Shown piece after piece: positions 33,506-43,198 of a stretch of 64,000 bases of DNA. The notes under the pieces are model-generated. The model ran no database searches and was not told the origin of the DNA. It saw only the letters and a list, made by a program, of their open reading frames with translations. Source of the DNA: Caulobacteraceae bacterium (GTDB taxonomy: Bacteria; Pseudomonadota; Alphaproteobacteria; Caulobacterales; Caulobacteraceae); assembly GCA_947475415.1 (NCBI GenBank), contig CANJLH010000004.1, positions 1-64,000 on the forward strand, written 5' to 3'. The translations under genes were made by a program, and so were the position numbers. Position 1 is the first letter of the stretch, and each line of letters begins with the position of its first letter.

Positions 33506-34543
33506 TCAGTTTCTCGCCACCATCGCATCCCGCTTGGCCAGCAGCGCCGGCGCCTCGGCCATGGAGCGTAGGGCGTCGTTGAGGTGGGTGCAGCCCATGG
33601 TCTTGGCCAGTTCGATCAGGACGAAATCGCGCAGGTCATGGAGTCTGGCGCCCACAAGTCGGTGGACATTGTTGGCCGCGGCCGGGCACTCGGGATAGGG
33701 CAGCGTGCGGGCGTCGGCTCGCACGCTCAGAACATTGCCGGTCTCAGGATCGGCGGTCGCCTCGATCAGGTACTCATGCACGGCGATGCGATCGCCACCG
33801 TCGGGGGCCGAGGCGCTGTCCTGGAAGGTGGCGTCGATGCGGATCAGGTCGTCCACCCACACGTCGATCCGCCGCGCCCGTCGCATGGAGACGCCGCCGA
33901 TCCTGGGGTGATCATGAAACCCCTCCGGGTCATCAGGGTGCGGCAGGGGCGGCACGCGGGTGACGTTGTGCGCCGGCGGTTGATGGGTCTCGGTGGCGAT
34001 CGCACGGGAGCCGGGCCGAAAGCCAGTGCAGACGCCAACATTCGGCCGCGTTACCCCGGTCGGCGTTCCCGACGCTTCGGCCTTGACGCGCCAGTCATCG
34101 GTCCAGCGCGACCAGGCCCAACCGTTGATCAGGCTCGCCCCGGACAGGTCGTCCAGCAACAGGTACAGCGGCTCGGCGTCAGCCCGCGCCTGCGGCATGA
34201 CCTTTTCGAGTACGGCCCGCAGATAGCCGCCGCCCCGGGAACCGACCAGGCGGTCGAGATTGGGTCGCGGCGGGTCGGTCTCGACCGACTGGATCGTACG
34301 ATCCAGCGCCACCACAACCTTCGCGCCGTCCTGCGCGATCAGGACCGGCGCGCCCCAGGCCGCGGGAGTGAAAATATCGCGCGCCCGGCAATCCATGTGG
34401 ACGGGCGTGAAGCGGCCCGCCGGCCAGGTCATGTCGATGGTCGATGTCCGCCTGACCGAACCTGGCCTGCGCAAGGGCGCCGACCCCGCCGCGCGGCTCG
34501 GCGGCGGAGGCAAATTCTCGAAGATCGGCGCAATTGCGTCCAT
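33506..34543 (-). CDS. DUF2889 domain protein
   Basis: A 345-residue soluble protein. The start at ATG 34543 has GAGGAG six bases upstream. The C-terminal half carries a pattern that I associate with DUF2889, ending in a TMGCTHLNDALRSMAE motif, and a central RRIDVWVDDLIRIDATFQDS. The family is of unknown function but often lies near acyl-CoA and steroid/terpenoid catabolic genes. It is divergent from a TetR regulator, which may control it. Confidence 0.7.
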   Translation of the reverse strand: MDAIAPIFENLPPPPSRAAGSAPLRRPGSVRRTSTIDMTWPAGRFTPVHMDCRARDIFTPAAWGAPVLIAQDGAKVVVALDRTIQSVETDPPRPNLDRLVGSRGGGYLRAVLEKVMPQARADAEPLYLLLDDLSGASLINGWAWSRWTDDWRVKAEASGTPTGVTRPNVGVCTGFRPGSRAIATETHQPPAHNVTRVPPLPHPDDPEGFHDHPRIGGVSMRRARRIDVWVDDLIRIDATFQDSASAPDGGDRIAVHEYLIEATADPETGNVLSVRADARTLPYPECPAAANNVHRLVGARLHDLRDFVLIELAKTMGCTHLNDALRSMAEAPALLAKRDAMVARN

Positions 34544-34575
34544 CCGGAGCTCCTCAAACTGCGACGCGACGGTCA

Positions 34576-34612
34576 ACGGCGCCAATACGCCGCTGCGAAA
34601 GACGGCGCCAAT
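34576..34612. repeat. Direct repeat pair between DUF2889 and tetR, possible operator
   Basis: The 11-base sequence ACGGCGCCAAT occurs twice exactly, at 34576-34586 and 34602-34612, a period of 26 bases. Each copy contains the palindrome GGCGCC. Both lie in the divergent intergenic region (34544-34712) next to the DUF2889 start, which suits a TetR-type control site, but this is an inference. Confidence 0.4.
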
Positions 34613-34712
34613 GTGATAGTCGCCCAGATTGCTGCATCACATCCGGTTAGGTTCTTGCGCCGATCATGAATATGACAATTGATCCTCAAGTCACCGAAAT
34701 CCTGGAGTAGTC

Positions 34713-35378
34713 GTGCCCGATCCGACCGCCGCAAGGGCGCCCCAAACAGCGGCGAATGATGATCGGCGGCCTTTACGCGCCCTGGGGCCAAAGGGAGTCC
34801 GGACGCGCCGCAGAATCATGGCCGCCACTGCGGTCATGCTGGCGGAGCGCCCGTTCACGGCCATCCGCATCACCGACATCGCGCGAGCGTCAGACATCGC
34901 GCAGCCAAATTTTTATACCTATTTCAATACGATAGATGACGTCGTACTGGCCCTGGCCCAGGAGATCAGTTTTGAAGATCTCACCCGCCACCTTGAACCG
35001 GACTGGGCCGGCGAGGCCGGGGTGGATCACGCCGCCCGGCTAGTCGATGCGATCATCGAAATGTGGCGCCTGCATCGCGGCGTGTTGTCAATTATCGGCT
35101 ACCTAGCTGAACGTGGCGCCAGCGCGTTCGCGACCGTCCGTGTGGCCCACATGCGGCCGATCTACAAGGGGTTCGAAGACAAGGTCAGGCGATCCCAGGC
35201 GGCGGGGCGACTGCCCACACAGATTAAACCCCGGGTTGCCGGTTATGAATGCGTGTCGCTGCTCACGTCGGTGGGTGAGCGCTATGAACTGTTGCGTGCA
35301 TCGGGGTTTTCCCATGATGATCTCAAGGGGACCACAGCGCGGCTGCTCCACCTCATCGCGATGGGTGGAAAGGGCTGA
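34713..35378 (+). CDS. TetR/AcrR family transcriptional regulator
   Basis: A 221-residue regulator with an N-terminal helix-turn-helix (RRRIMAATAVMLAERPFTAI, then DIARASDIAQPNFYTYF) and an all-helical ligand-binding C-terminal domain. GTG start at 34713 with CTGGAG five bases upstream. It is divergent from DUF2889 and upstream of the hydrolase/oxidoreductase genes on its own strand, so it probably represses part of this catabolic set in response to a small ligand. Confidence 0.9.
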   Translation: MPDPTAARAPQTAANDDRRPLRALGPKGVRTRRRIMAATAVMLAERPFTAIRITDIARASDIAQPNFYTYFNTIDDVVLALAQEISFEDLTRHLEPDWAGEAGVDHAARLVDAIIEMWRLHRGVLSIIGYLAERGASAFATVRVAHMRPIYKGFEDKVRRSQAAGRLPTQIKPRVAGYECVSLLTSVGERYELLRASGFSHDDLKGTTARLLHLIAMGGKG

Positions 35379-35450
35379 GCCCGCTGCGTGTGTGGCGCGC
35401 ACATCGTCAGGCGCATTTGACTGGGTCAGAGATAGGGAATTCGTGGCTGC

Positions 35451-36329
35451 ATGGACGTTAAAAACAATATCGGATCGCAGGCTAGGCCGCCGTTGAGCAC
35501 CATTTCGATAAAGGGCGCTGGCCTAAAGCTCGCCGCCGATATCGCAGGGCCAGAAAATGGACAGCCGGTGTTGTTCCTGCATGGTGGCGGCCAGACGCGA
35601 GCCTCCTGGGGCCGGGCGGTGGGCGCCGTCGCCGAACGCGGCTATCGGGGGGTGACCCTGGACCTTCGTGGCCACGGCGAAAGCGAGTGGGACGCCAACG
35701 GCGACTATGACCTGGATCATTTCGCGGGGGATCTGGCCCAGGTGGTGACATGGCTGGGTCGACCACCGGTCCTGGTGGGCGCCTCCCTGGGTGGGCTCAC
35801 ATCGTTGCTGGCCGTCGGCCTGCTGGGTCTGCCCGCAGCGGGCCTGGTTCTGGTGGATGTGGCGCCTCGCCTCGAGACCGTGGGATCTGACAAGATCGGC
35901 GCCTTCATGCGCAGCGCGCCCAACGGATTCGCCAGCCTGGATGAGGCGGCCGACGCAGTGGCGGCCTACCTACCCCACCGCCCGCGTCCCAAGGACGTCA
36001 GCGGGCTGAAGAAGAACCTGCGCGAACGCGATGGTCGGCTGCATTGGCATTGGGACCCGGCCTTCATCAGCAACGGCCGCGGACCGGGTTCGACGATGAA
36101 CCGCGAGCGCCTCGACCGTGCCGCCGCAGCGCTAAAGGTCCCGGCCCTGTTGATCCGCGGCGGCCTGAGCGAGGTGGTGAGCCCGGAAAGCGTCAAGGAG
36201 TTCCTGGCGCTGGCGCCCCACGCGGAGTTCGTAGATGTCACCGGCGCCGACCATATGGTGGCCGGCGACGCCAATGACGCATTCAACGCCGCGGTGCTCG
36301 ACTTCATCGGTCGTAACGCGCCGGCTTAG
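35451..36329 (+). CDS. Alpha/beta hydrolase
   Basis: A 292-residue alpha/beta hydrolase fold enzyme. The oxyanion-side HGGGQTRASW follows strand 3, the nucleophile Ser is in VGASLGG, and the catalytic His is in GADHMVAGD near the C-terminus. It shares DLRGHGESEW and YDLD segments with the next gene, indicating tandem paralogues. It could be an esterase, C-C hydrolase or epoxide/haloalkane-type hydrolase. Start site support is weak; TTG at 35493 is an alternative. Confidence 0.86.
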   Translation: MDVKNNIGSQARPPLSTISIKGAGLKLAADIAGPENGQPVLFLHGGGQTRASWGRAVGAVAERGYRGVTLDLRGHGESEWDANGDYDLDHFAGDLAQVVTWLGRPPVLVGASLGGLTSLLAVGLLGLPAAGLVLVDVAPRLETVGSDKIGAFMRSAPNGFASLDEAADAVAAYLPHRPRPKDVSGLKKNLRERDGRLHWHWDPAFISNGRGPGSTMNRERLDRAAAALKVPALLIRGGLSEVVSPESVKEFLALAPHAEFVDVTGADHMVAGDANDAFNAAVLDFIGRNAPA

Positions 36330-36342
36330 ATCGGAGATCGTC

Positions 36343-37683
36343 TTGAGCTCGGACGCATCCCCACTCACGTTTACGGGTTTCGGCGGACTCAAGCTGGCCG
36401 CAGAGGGTTTCGGCAATCCGGAACAGCCGGTGGTGTTGCTGCTGCATGGCGGCGCCATGAACCGTCGGGTTTGGCGCGACGCCGCGGTCGCGCTCGCGGC
36501 GGCTGGGCGATACGCTATCACCATCGATCTGCGCGGCCATGGCCAGAGCGAGTGGGCCAAGGACGGTCGCTACGATCTGGACGCCTACGCCGCCGACCTG
36601 CGCGCGGTTCTGGACCAGCTTCAGACGCGCCCGGTGGTGGTTGGCGCATCAATCGGCGGCTATGTGGCCATGGCCGCCATGGCTGATGGAGGCTCGGCGC
36701 TGGCCAGCGGCCTGGTGCTGGTTGATGCCGGCCTGACCATGGAGCCAGGCGAATCCCAACGAGTCAGTGAGATCCTTCGGCGCCACGCCAAGGGTTTCGA
36801 CAACATCGAAGACGCCTGTGCGGGTTCGGCTGAGTTGTCGCCGCAGCATAGGGCCAGTTCGCCCGAGAGCCTGCGCCGGCACATGCGTCAGGACGCGGCC
36901 GGGCGCTTCTACTGGCCCTGGGACCCTCAGTTTCTCTCCGGCGTTGACAACGCGGCGCTAAACGCCCTCCAGGGAAAGGTGAGCGACCTTAAAATCCCCA
37001 CGATGATCATGCGTGGGGAGGACAGCAAGGTCACCACAGAGGCCGATATCGCAAATCTGCGCGCCCTGATGCCATCAGCGGAATTCATTCAGGTCGAGGC
37101 CGCCAGCCACCACGTGGCCAGTGAGAGATCCGACGTCTTCAACGCCACCCTGCTCGAGTTTCTCGAACGGCGTCTGCCGCGCGCGCCGATTACCTATGAG
37201 GCGGGCTCGGACGCGCGCACCCTGCGCGACGCCATGGGCTGTTTCGGCACCGGCGTAGTGGTGGCGACGACCCGCGGGGCGGAGGGTTCGCCGGATGGCC
37301 TGACCGCCAACTCCTTCACCTCTGTTTCGCTGGATCCGCCGCTGCTGCTTGTCTGCATCGCTAAGTCGGCTCGCAGTCTTGCTGCATTCGAATCCAGCGG
37401 AAGCTTTGCGGTGAACGTGCTGCACATCGGCCAGCAGCTGGACTCGGCCCGCTTCGCCCGTCGCGCGGAGGATCGTTTCTCGGCCGCGGAATGGGAGACC
37501 TGGGAAACCGGCGCACCGATTCTCAAGGCCTCACTGGCCTCCATCGAATGCGATAAGCACGCCTGGCACGACGGCGGCGACCACATCATCCTGGTGGGCA
37601 AGGTTCGGCGCGCCGCCTTCGAGCCCCGTCGCGATCCCCTGCTCTATTTCCGGGGCGCCTATCGCAGGCTGCATCTGACATAG
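36343..37683 (+). CDS. Alpha/beta hydrolase fused to a flavin reductase domain
   Basis: A 446-residue two-domain protein. TTG start at 36343 with GGAG six bases upstream; the frame upstream to 36235 lies inside the previous gene. Residues about 1-275 form an alpha/beta hydrolase (HGGAMN, nucleophile Ser103 in GASIGG, His256/257). Residues about 290-446 form a flavin reductase-like split barrel (ARTLRDAMGCFGTGVVVATT, GLTANSFTSVSLDPPLLLVC, and a C-terminal PLLYFRGAYRRL). The reading frame is continuous, so this looks like a true fusion. It may couple hydrolysis with supply of reduced flavin to an oxygenase, such as the LLM-class protein two genes downstream. Confidence 0.85.
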   Translation: MSSDASPLTFTGFGGLKLAAEGFGNPEQPVVLLLHGGAMNRRVWRDAAVALAAAGRYAITIDLRGHGQSEWAKDGRYDLDAYAADLRAVLDQLQTRPVVVGASIGGYVAMAAMADGGSALASGLVLVDAGLTMEPGESQRVSEILRRHAKGFDNIEDACAGSAELSPQHRASSPESLRRHMRQDAAGRFYWPWDPQFLSGVDNAALNALQGKVSDLKIPTMIMRGEDSKVTTEADIANLRALMPSAEFIQVEAASHHVASERSDVFNATLLEFLERRLPRAPITYEAGSDARTLRDAMGCFGTGVVVATTRGAEGSPDGLTANSFTSVSLDPPLLLVCIAKSARSLAAFESSGSFAVNVLHIGQQLDSARFARRAEDRFSAAEWETWETGAPILKASLASIECDKHAWHDGGDHIILVGKVRRAAFEPRRDPLLYFRGAYRRLHLT

Positions 37684-37755
37684 CCCGGGGTTCCCTCACC
37701 CGGCGCTGGGGTCTAGGACCCTGGTTGAGGCAGATCAGCAAAGGAAAGCGGCGCC

Positions 37756-38778
37756 ATGGAATATGTACGGCTGGGAACCACCGGGGCGCAGGTGTCGCGT
37801 ATCTGCCTGGGCGCGATGAGCTTCGGTGGCGGTTCGGAATGGATGATCCCCGAGGACCAGAGCTTCGCTCAGGTCCGCAAGGCGCTGGAAAACGGTATCA
37901 ATTTCTTCGACACCGCCAATGCCTATTCCCGCGGCGAAAGCGAGCAGATCCTGGGCCGCGCGCTTCGCGAATACGCGCCGCGCCGCGAGGAACTGGTGGT
38001 GGCCACCAAGGTGTTCATCCCCATGGGTTCGGGACCGAACCAGGGCGGACTGTCGCGCAAGCACATCATGGCTTCCATCGACGCCAGCCTGTCACGTCTG
38101 GGTATGGACTATGTGGACCTGTTCCAGATCCACCGTTTCGACTATCGCACGCCTATCGAGGAGACCATCGCGGCCCTCGACGACGTGGTGAAGGCCGGTA
38201 AGGCGCTCTACATCGGCGCCAGCTCTATGTTCGCCTACCAATTCTCCAAATACCTCCACACAGCCGACAAGCTGGGCCGCACCCGCTTCGCCACCATGCA
38301 GAACCAGCACAATCTGCTCTACCGGGAGGAGGAACGGGAGATGAACCCGCTCTGCGTCGAGGAAGGGGTAGGCCTGATTCCCTGGAGCCCCCTGGCCGGC
38401 GGCGTGCTGGCCGGCAGTCGCGAAGCCGGCACCGTGCGCTCCAAGACACGCATGGGCGGCGGCCAGTACAAAAAACCCAGCGACCTCGCCGTAATCGAGG
38501 CCCTGCATCATGTGGCCGCCGAGCGTGGCGAGCGTCCCGCTCAGGTGGCGATCTCCTGGCTCCTGTCAAAGCCGGGCATGACCGCCCCGATCATAGGCGC
38601 CACCAAGCTCGAACAGCTGGACGACCCGATCAAGGCGGCGGATGCACCCTTGTCCAAGGAGGAGATCGCCATCCTTGAGGCGCCTTACCAGCCCCAGAAG
38701 CTTTCCAGCATCGTGCGGCCAGAGGACGATCCGATGGTCAAACCGAAATTGCGGATAGGCTCGAAGACCACGCCATAA
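37756..38778 (+). CDS. Aldo/keto reductase
   Basis: A 340-residue TIM-barrel NAD(P)H reductase. Motifs: catalytic Asp/Tyr region FFDTANAYSRGESE, the Lys in VVATKVF, the His in DLFQIHRFD, and the C-terminal cofactor segment APIIGATKLEQLDD. The sequence type is the AKR11/YajO-like group. AAAGGAAAG precedes the ATG. It follows the hydrolase genes by 72 bases and may use a ketone or aldehyde from that pathway. Confidence 0.9.
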   Translation: MEYVRLGTTGAQVSRICLGAMSFGGGSEWMIPEDQSFAQVRKALENGINFFDTANAYSRGESEQILGRALREYAPRREELVVATKVFIPMGSGPNQGGLSRKHIMASIDASLSRLGMDYVDLFQIHRFDYRTPIEETIAALDDVVKAGKALYIGASSMFAYQFSKYLHTADKLGRTRFATMQNQHNLLYREEEREMNPLCVEEGVGLIPWSPLAGGVLAGSREAGTVRSKTRMGGGQYKKPSDLAVIEALHHVAAERGERPAQVAISWLLSKPGMTAPIIGATKLEQLDDPIKAADAPLSKEEIAILEAPYQPQKLSSIVRPEDDPMVKPKLRIGSKTTP

Positions 38779-38809
38779 ACGACCGGCACAGCGCTTCGGG
38801 AGCCAGACC

Positions 38810-39850
38810 ATGAAAATCGGCCTCACCCTCGGACCCTGGGACGGCATGACGCCCCCGCCGATCGAGCGAATCCAGCTTGCCGAGCGGCTGGGCTATGATT
38901 CCGTCTGGACGGCGGAAACCTATGGCGCCGACTGCATGACGCCCCTGGCCTTCATCGCCGCCCACACTCAGCGGTTGAATCTGGGCACCAACATCGCCCA
39001 GCTGGATGCGCGAACCCCGGCGAACCTCGCCATGTGCGCCATGTCCATCGACGCTCTGGCCGGAGGCGGGCGCATGCAGTTAGGCATTGGCGTGTCAGGG
39101 CCTCAAATCGTCGAGGGCTGGTACGGACGGCCTTGGGGCAAGCCCAACCGGCGCTTGCGTGACGTCGTGGCGATCCTGCGTCAGATTTTCCGTCGCCAGG
39201 GTCATGTCACTCACGAGGGTGCCGAGATCAGCCTGCCCTATTCCGGACCAGGCGAGAGCGGCATGGCCAGACCGCTCAAGTCCGTGATGCGAGCGACACC
39301 CAACCTGCCGATCCTGTTGGGCGCGGACACACCGCTCAACGTGCGGCTGGCCGGCGAGGTCGCTGATGGCTGGCTGGGCTTCCACCTGGTCCCAGCCACG
39401 GTGGGCAGGTACCGGGCCCTGATCGCCGAGGGCATCGCCAAGCGCAGCGACGGCATGACCCTCGACCGGTTCGAAATCCGCGGCATGGTCGGAGTGAAGC
39501 TTGGCGACGACGTCCAGGCCCTGATCAATGAACCCAAGCCCCATATCGCGCTGTTCGCCGGTGGGATGGGCGCGCGGACGATGAACTTCCACAAGGACGC
39601 CATGGTCAAGCGCGGCTATGGCGAAGCCGCCGACCGTATACAGGAACTGTTCCTGGCAGGCCGCCGGGCTGAAGCGGCCGCCGCGGTGCCCGACGAATAT
39701 GTCGAAGAGGAATGGCTGATCGGCCCGCCGGCGCGCATCCGCCAACGATTCCGTCCCTGGGCGGACAGCGGCATCAGCGCGCTTACGGTGCGGATCGGTC
39801 CGCCAGAGGTGATCGAACTGATGGCAGAACTGGCGCGGGAAACCCAATAG
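38810..39850 (+). CDS. LLM class (luciferase-like) flavin-dependent oxidoreductase
   Basis: A 346-residue TIM-barrel protein of the bacterial luciferase-like superfamily. It has RLGYDSVWTAETYGADCMTPL, LGTNIAQLDARTPANLAM and a LAGEVADGWLGFHLVP motif. Such sequences are usually annotated F420-dependent by homology to mycobacterial enzymes; in this lineage an FMN-dependent monooxygenase or reductase role is equally possible. GGGAG lies 7 bases before the ATG, 31 bases after the aldo/keto reductase. Confidence 0.87.
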   Translation: MKIGLTLGPWDGMTPPPIERIQLAERLGYDSVWTAETYGADCMTPLAFIAAHTQRLNLGTNIAQLDARTPANLAMCAMSIDALAGGGRMQLGIGVSGPQIVEGWYGRPWGKPNRRLRDVVAILRQIFRRQGHVTHEGAEISLPYSGPGESGMARPLKSVMRATPNLPILLGADTPLNVRLAGEVADGWLGFHLVPATVGRYRALIAEGIAKRSDGMTLDRFEIRGMVGVKLGDDVQALINEPKPHIALFAGGMGARTMNFHKDAMVKRGYGEAADRIQELFLAGRRAEAAAAVPDEYVEEEWLIGPPARIRQRFRPWADSGISALTVRIGPPEVIELMAELARETQ

Positions 39851-39856
39851 GGCTGG

Positions 39857-39895
39857 GCGCCGCAAAGGGAGACTAGGTCCGGCGCTTTCTCATTT
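39857..39895 (+). terminator. Weak candidate terminator between LLM gene and lolD
   Basis: GCGCCG (39857-39862) pairs with CGGCGC (39880-39885), followed by TTTCTCATTT. The stem is only 6 bp with a 17-base loop. It sits in the 43-base gap between two convergent genes. Confidence 0.3.
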
Positions 39896-40580
39896 AGGAA
39901 ACCTGCGCCTGCAACCCGCCATCCTTCAGCGCGAGAACGCGATCCATATGGCTGGCCAAGCCCATGTTGTGGGTCGCGACCACAGCCGCAACGCCCTGGT
40001 CGCGCACCAAGGCGTGCAGGTTCTTGAATACGGACTCCGAGGTTTGCGGATCAAGGTTTCCCGTCGGTTCATCGGCTAATAACAGGCGTGGCGAATTGGC
40101 CAGGGCGCGGGCGATAGCCACCCGCTGCTGCTCGCCACCCGAAAGTTGCGCCGGCTGGTGGTCGAGACGCTCGGCCAGCCCCATGCCCGAGAGCAGGTCC
40201 CGCGCCCGTTTGCGCGCCGCCGCGCGGGAGGCTCCGGCGATCATCTGTGGCAACGCCACATTGTCCAGGGCGGTGAATTCCGGCAGCAGGTGGTGGAACT
40301 GGTAGACAAAGCCGATGTTCATCAGCCGCACACGGGTCCGCTGGGCGTCGCTGAGATCCGAGCAATCCCGTCCCTCGATAACGATCCGACCCGCATCCGG
40401 ATGTTCAAGAAGGCCCGCGGCATGCAGCAATGAGGACTTGCCGGAGCCCGACGGCCCGACCAGTGCCACGATCTCGCCCGCCGCGACATCAAGGTCCAGT
40501 CCGGTAAGCACCGGCAGAGGTCCGGCGGCGGTGGAATAGGTGCGCTTGAGGCCACGGATCGACAGGACCGGTTCACTCAT
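39894..40580 (-). CDS. lolD: Lipoprotein-releasing ABC transporter ATP-binding protein
   Basis: A 228-residue ABC ATPase that powers release of lipoproteins from the inner membrane for delivery to the outer membrane. Walker A is GPSGSGKSS, the signature [15 protein letters not shown], and Walker [13 protein letters not shown]. The Q-loop region [18 protein letters not shown] is typical of LolD/MacB-type ATPases. It overlaps the permease gene by 8 bases and is the last gene of the long housekeeping run. Confidence 0.94.
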   Translation of the reverse strand: MSEPVLSIRGLKRTYSTAAGPLPVLTGLDLDVAAGEIVALVGPSGSGKSSLLHAAGLLEHPDAGRIVIEGRDCSDLSDAQRTRVRLMNIGFVYQFHHLLPEFTALDNVALPQMIAGASRAAARKRARDLLSGMGLAERLDHQPAQLSGGEQQRVAIARALANSPRLLLADEPTGNLDPQTSESVFKNLHALVRDQGVAAVVATHNMGLASHMDRVLALKDGGLQAQVS

Positions 40581-41853
40581 AACGCAGCGCCTCCACCGGA
40601 TCGAGGCGCGAGGCCCTCCAGGCCGGCGGCAGGGTCCAGACGAACGCCAGGCCCAGGGACACGGCGGTGATCAGCGAAACTTCGCGCCAATCCACCCGAG
40701 CCGGAATATGGCTCAGATAGTAGACATCGTTGGAAAATACCGTCGCGCCGGTCACCCATTCCACCAGGTCCTGGATCGGGCCGATGAAAGCGCAGAACAA
40801 CACCCCGATCGCCAGGCCCGCCAGGGTTCCCAGCACCCCGATCGACGCGCCGGCCATGAAGAAAATTCGCAGGATCGACCCCTGCCCTGCCCCCATGGTG
40901 CGCAGGATCGCGATGTCGCGGCCCTTGTTCTTCACCAGCATCACCAAGCCGGAAATGATGTTTGCAGCGGCGATCGCCACCACCAGCATCAGGATCAGGC
41001 GCATCACATTGCGCTCCACCTTCAGGGCGCCCCAGAAGGAGGAATCCCGCTGGGTCCAGTCGGTTACGATGGCGGCGGGTCCGGCAGCCTGCTGCACGGT
41101 GGTTTTCATGGCCGCGGCGCGGTCTGGATCGATCACCTTGGCCTCGATCACGTCGACCGTGTCTTCCCGGCCGAAGAAAATCTGAGCCTGGGTGAGCGGC
41201 ATGTAGATATAGGCCTGATCGTATTGGCTCATGCCGACGGTGAAGGTCCCGCCGATGGTGTAGGTCTTGCGCTGCGGCGTGGCGCCGAAGGCTGTGGCGC
41301 CGCCCGTGGGCGATATCAGGGTCAGGTCGTCGCCCGCGCGCAAACCCAGCGCCTGGGCCAGCCGTGACCCCACGATCACCTCATCGCCGCCATAGTCGCC
41401 GACGCCGAACCCGTTCAGTGACCCCGATGTGATGTTGCCGGACACGATCTTGGTGTCGCGCAGATCCGCCGGTGTGATCCCGCGCACGACGGCGCCGGTG
41501 ATCTGGGCCGGCCCAAGCGCCATGGCCTGGGCTTCGATCACCGGTATGGCCTGCACCACACCGGGCACGGCGCGGATGCGCCGGACCGCCTCATCGCGGG
41601 CCGAGGTGTCGAGCATCGGCCCGGTTACATAGAGATGACCCTGGAACCCCAGGATCCGCCCAAGCAGTTCGGTGCGGAAGCCATTCATCACCGACATGAC
41701 GATGATCAGCACCGCCACGGCCAGCATGATGCCGACAAAGGAAATTATTGAGATCAGCGCCACGCCGCCCTGAGACTTTTTGGCAAGCAGGTAGCGTGCT
41801 GCGACCGTCCGTTCCCACTGACTGAATGGCGGCGCGGCGCCGGCCGGCGTCAC
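40573..41853 (-). CDS. lolC: Lipoprotein-releasing ABC transporter permease LolC/E
   Basis: A 426-residue permease with one N-terminal and three C-terminal membrane helices around a large periplasmic domain. The start is taken as GTG 41853, which overlaps the proS stop as GTGA; the open frame to 41970 gives an implausible N-terminus. Motifs: [32 protein letters not shown], and [20 protein letters not shown]. As in other alphaproteobacteria one LolC/E protein probably forms a homodimer. Confidence 0.92.
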   Translation of the reverse strand: MTPAGAAPPFSQWERTVAARYLLAKKSQGGVALISIISFVGIMLAVAVLIIVMSVMNGFRTELLGRILGFQGHLYVTGPMLDTSARDEAVRRIRAVPGVVQAIPVIEAQAMALGPAQITGAVVRGITPADLRDTKIVSGNITSGSLNGFGVGDYGGDEVIVGSRLAQALGLRAGDDLTLISPTGGATAFGATPQRKTYTIGGTFTVGMSQYDQAYIYMPLTQAQIFFGREDTVDVIEAKVIDPDRAAAMKTTVQQAAGPAAIVTDWTQRDSSFWGALKVERNVMRLILMLVVAIAAANIISGLVMLVKNKGRDIAILRTMGAGQGSILRIFFMAGASIGVLGTLAGLAIGVLFCAFIGPIQDLVEWVTGATVFSNDVYYLSHIPARVDWREVSLITAVSLGLAFVWTLPPAWRASRLDPVEALRYE

Positions 41854-43169
41854 GGAGCGATGACCTTCAGCGCGGCCTCGAGCGGCATTGCCTGGCGCTC
41901 CCCGGTGGCGCGCCGTTTCAGTTCCACATTCCCCTCGGCCAATCCCTTCGGACCGATGATCAACTGCCAAGGCAGGCCCACAAGATCCAAGGAAGCGAAC
42001 TTGGCGCCTGGACGTTCATCACGGTCGTCCAACAGCGGTTCCTTTCCGGCGGTGGTCAGGGCCGCATAGGCCCGTTCGCAGGCCGCATCGACCGCCGCAT
42101 CGCCGGGTCGCAGATTGATGATCCCGACCCCATAGGGCGCCACCGATTCCGGCCAGATGATGCCTGCGTCGTCATGGCTCGCTTCGATGATCGCGGCCAC
42201 AAGGCGCGAGACGCCAACACCATAGGAACCCATTTGCGCCGGCCGTTCGACGCCATCTGACCCCGCGATCACCGCCTTCATCGGCTTGGAATATTTTTCG
42301 CCGAAGTAGAAAATATGACCGACCTCGATGCCGCGGGCGGTCATGCGCTTTTCAGGCGGCGCTTCGGCCTCGAACCGGGCCTGATCATGCATTTCGTCGG
42401 AGGCGGCGTAGAGCCGCGTGCGCTGATCCACCAGCGGTTGCAGGTCGCCGAACCAGTCGATATCGGGGCCCGGGGCGCCCATCTCCACCAGATCGCGGTG
42501 CGCGAAGACTTCACTCTCCCCCGTCTCCGCCAGAATGATGAACTCGTGGCTGAGGTCGCCGCCGATGGGACCGGTATCGGCCCGCACCGGAATGGCCTGC
42601 AACTCCATGCGCGCAAAGGTGTTCAGATAGGCCAGGAACATGCGGTTATAGGAGGCCCGTGCGCCGGCCTCGTCCACATCGAACGAATAGGCGTCCTTCA
42701 TCAGGAACTCGCGCCCGCGCATGACCCCAAACCGCGGTCGCCGCTCATCCCGGAACTTCCACTGGATATTGTAGAGGTTCTTTGGCAAGTCTTTGTAAGA
42801 TCTTACATAACTTCGGAAGATGTCGGTGACCACCTCCTCCGCCGTCGGTCCATAAAGCAGATCGCGTTCGTGGCGATCCTTGATGCGCAGCATCTCCTCG
42901 CCATAGTCGTCATAGCGCCCGCTCTCGCGCCACAGGTCGGCGAGTTGCAGAGTCGGCATCAGGATCTCCACCGCCCCGGCGCGGTCCATTTCCTCACGCA
43001 CGATCTGCTCGATCTTCCTAAGGACCCGAAGGCCCAGCGGCAGCCAGGCGTAGATGCCTGCCGCTTCCTGGCGCACGAGACCGGCGCGAAGCATCAGCCG
43101 GTGCGAGACGATCTGGGCGTCCGCCGGCGCGTCGCGCAAGGTGGGCATGAAGTAACGCGAGAGGCGCAT
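41850..43169 (-). CDS. proS: Prolyl-tRNA synthetase (short alphaproteobacterial type)
   Basis: A 439-residue class II aminoacyl-tRNA synthetase charging tRNA-Pro. Start at ATG 43169 ([15 protein letters not shown]); the open frame to 43256 is not supported. Motif 2 is visible in [20 protein letters not shown], and the C-terminal anticodon domain is at about 340-439. It lacks the roughly 180-residue editing insertion of E. coli ProS, as expected for alphaproteobacteria. It lies between DUF1467 and lolC. Confidence 0.95.
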   Translation of the reverse strand: MRLSRYFMPTLRDAPADAQIVSHRLMLRAGLVRQEAAGIYAWLPLGLRVLRKIEQIVREEMDRAGAVEILMPTLQLADLWRESGRYDDYGEEMLRIKDRHERDLLYGPTAEEVVTDIFRSYVRSYKDLPKNLYNIQWKFRDERRPRFGVMRGREFLMKDAYSFDVDEAGARASYNRMFLAYLNTFARMELQAIPVRADTGPIGGDLSHEFIILAETGESEVFAHRDLVEMGAPGPDIDWFGDLQPLVDQRTRLYAASDEMHDQARFEAEAPPEKRMTARGIEVGHIFYFGEKYSKPMKAVIAGSDGVERPAQMGSYGVGVSRLVAAIIEASHDDAGIIWPESVAPYGVGIINLRPGDAAVDAACERAYAALTTAGKEPLLDDRDERPGAKFASLDLVGLPWQLIIGPKGLAEGNVELKRRATGERQAMPLEAALKVIAP

Positions 43170-43198
43170 GCTTGGAGTGTCCGGGGGGCAAGCCGCCG

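Noticed and set aside
33584..34669. Plus-strand open frame of 361 codons opposite the DUF2889 gene
   Set aside because: The minus-strand gene has a good ribosome site and DUF2889 motifs; the plus frame is low-complexity Arg/Gly/His-rich.
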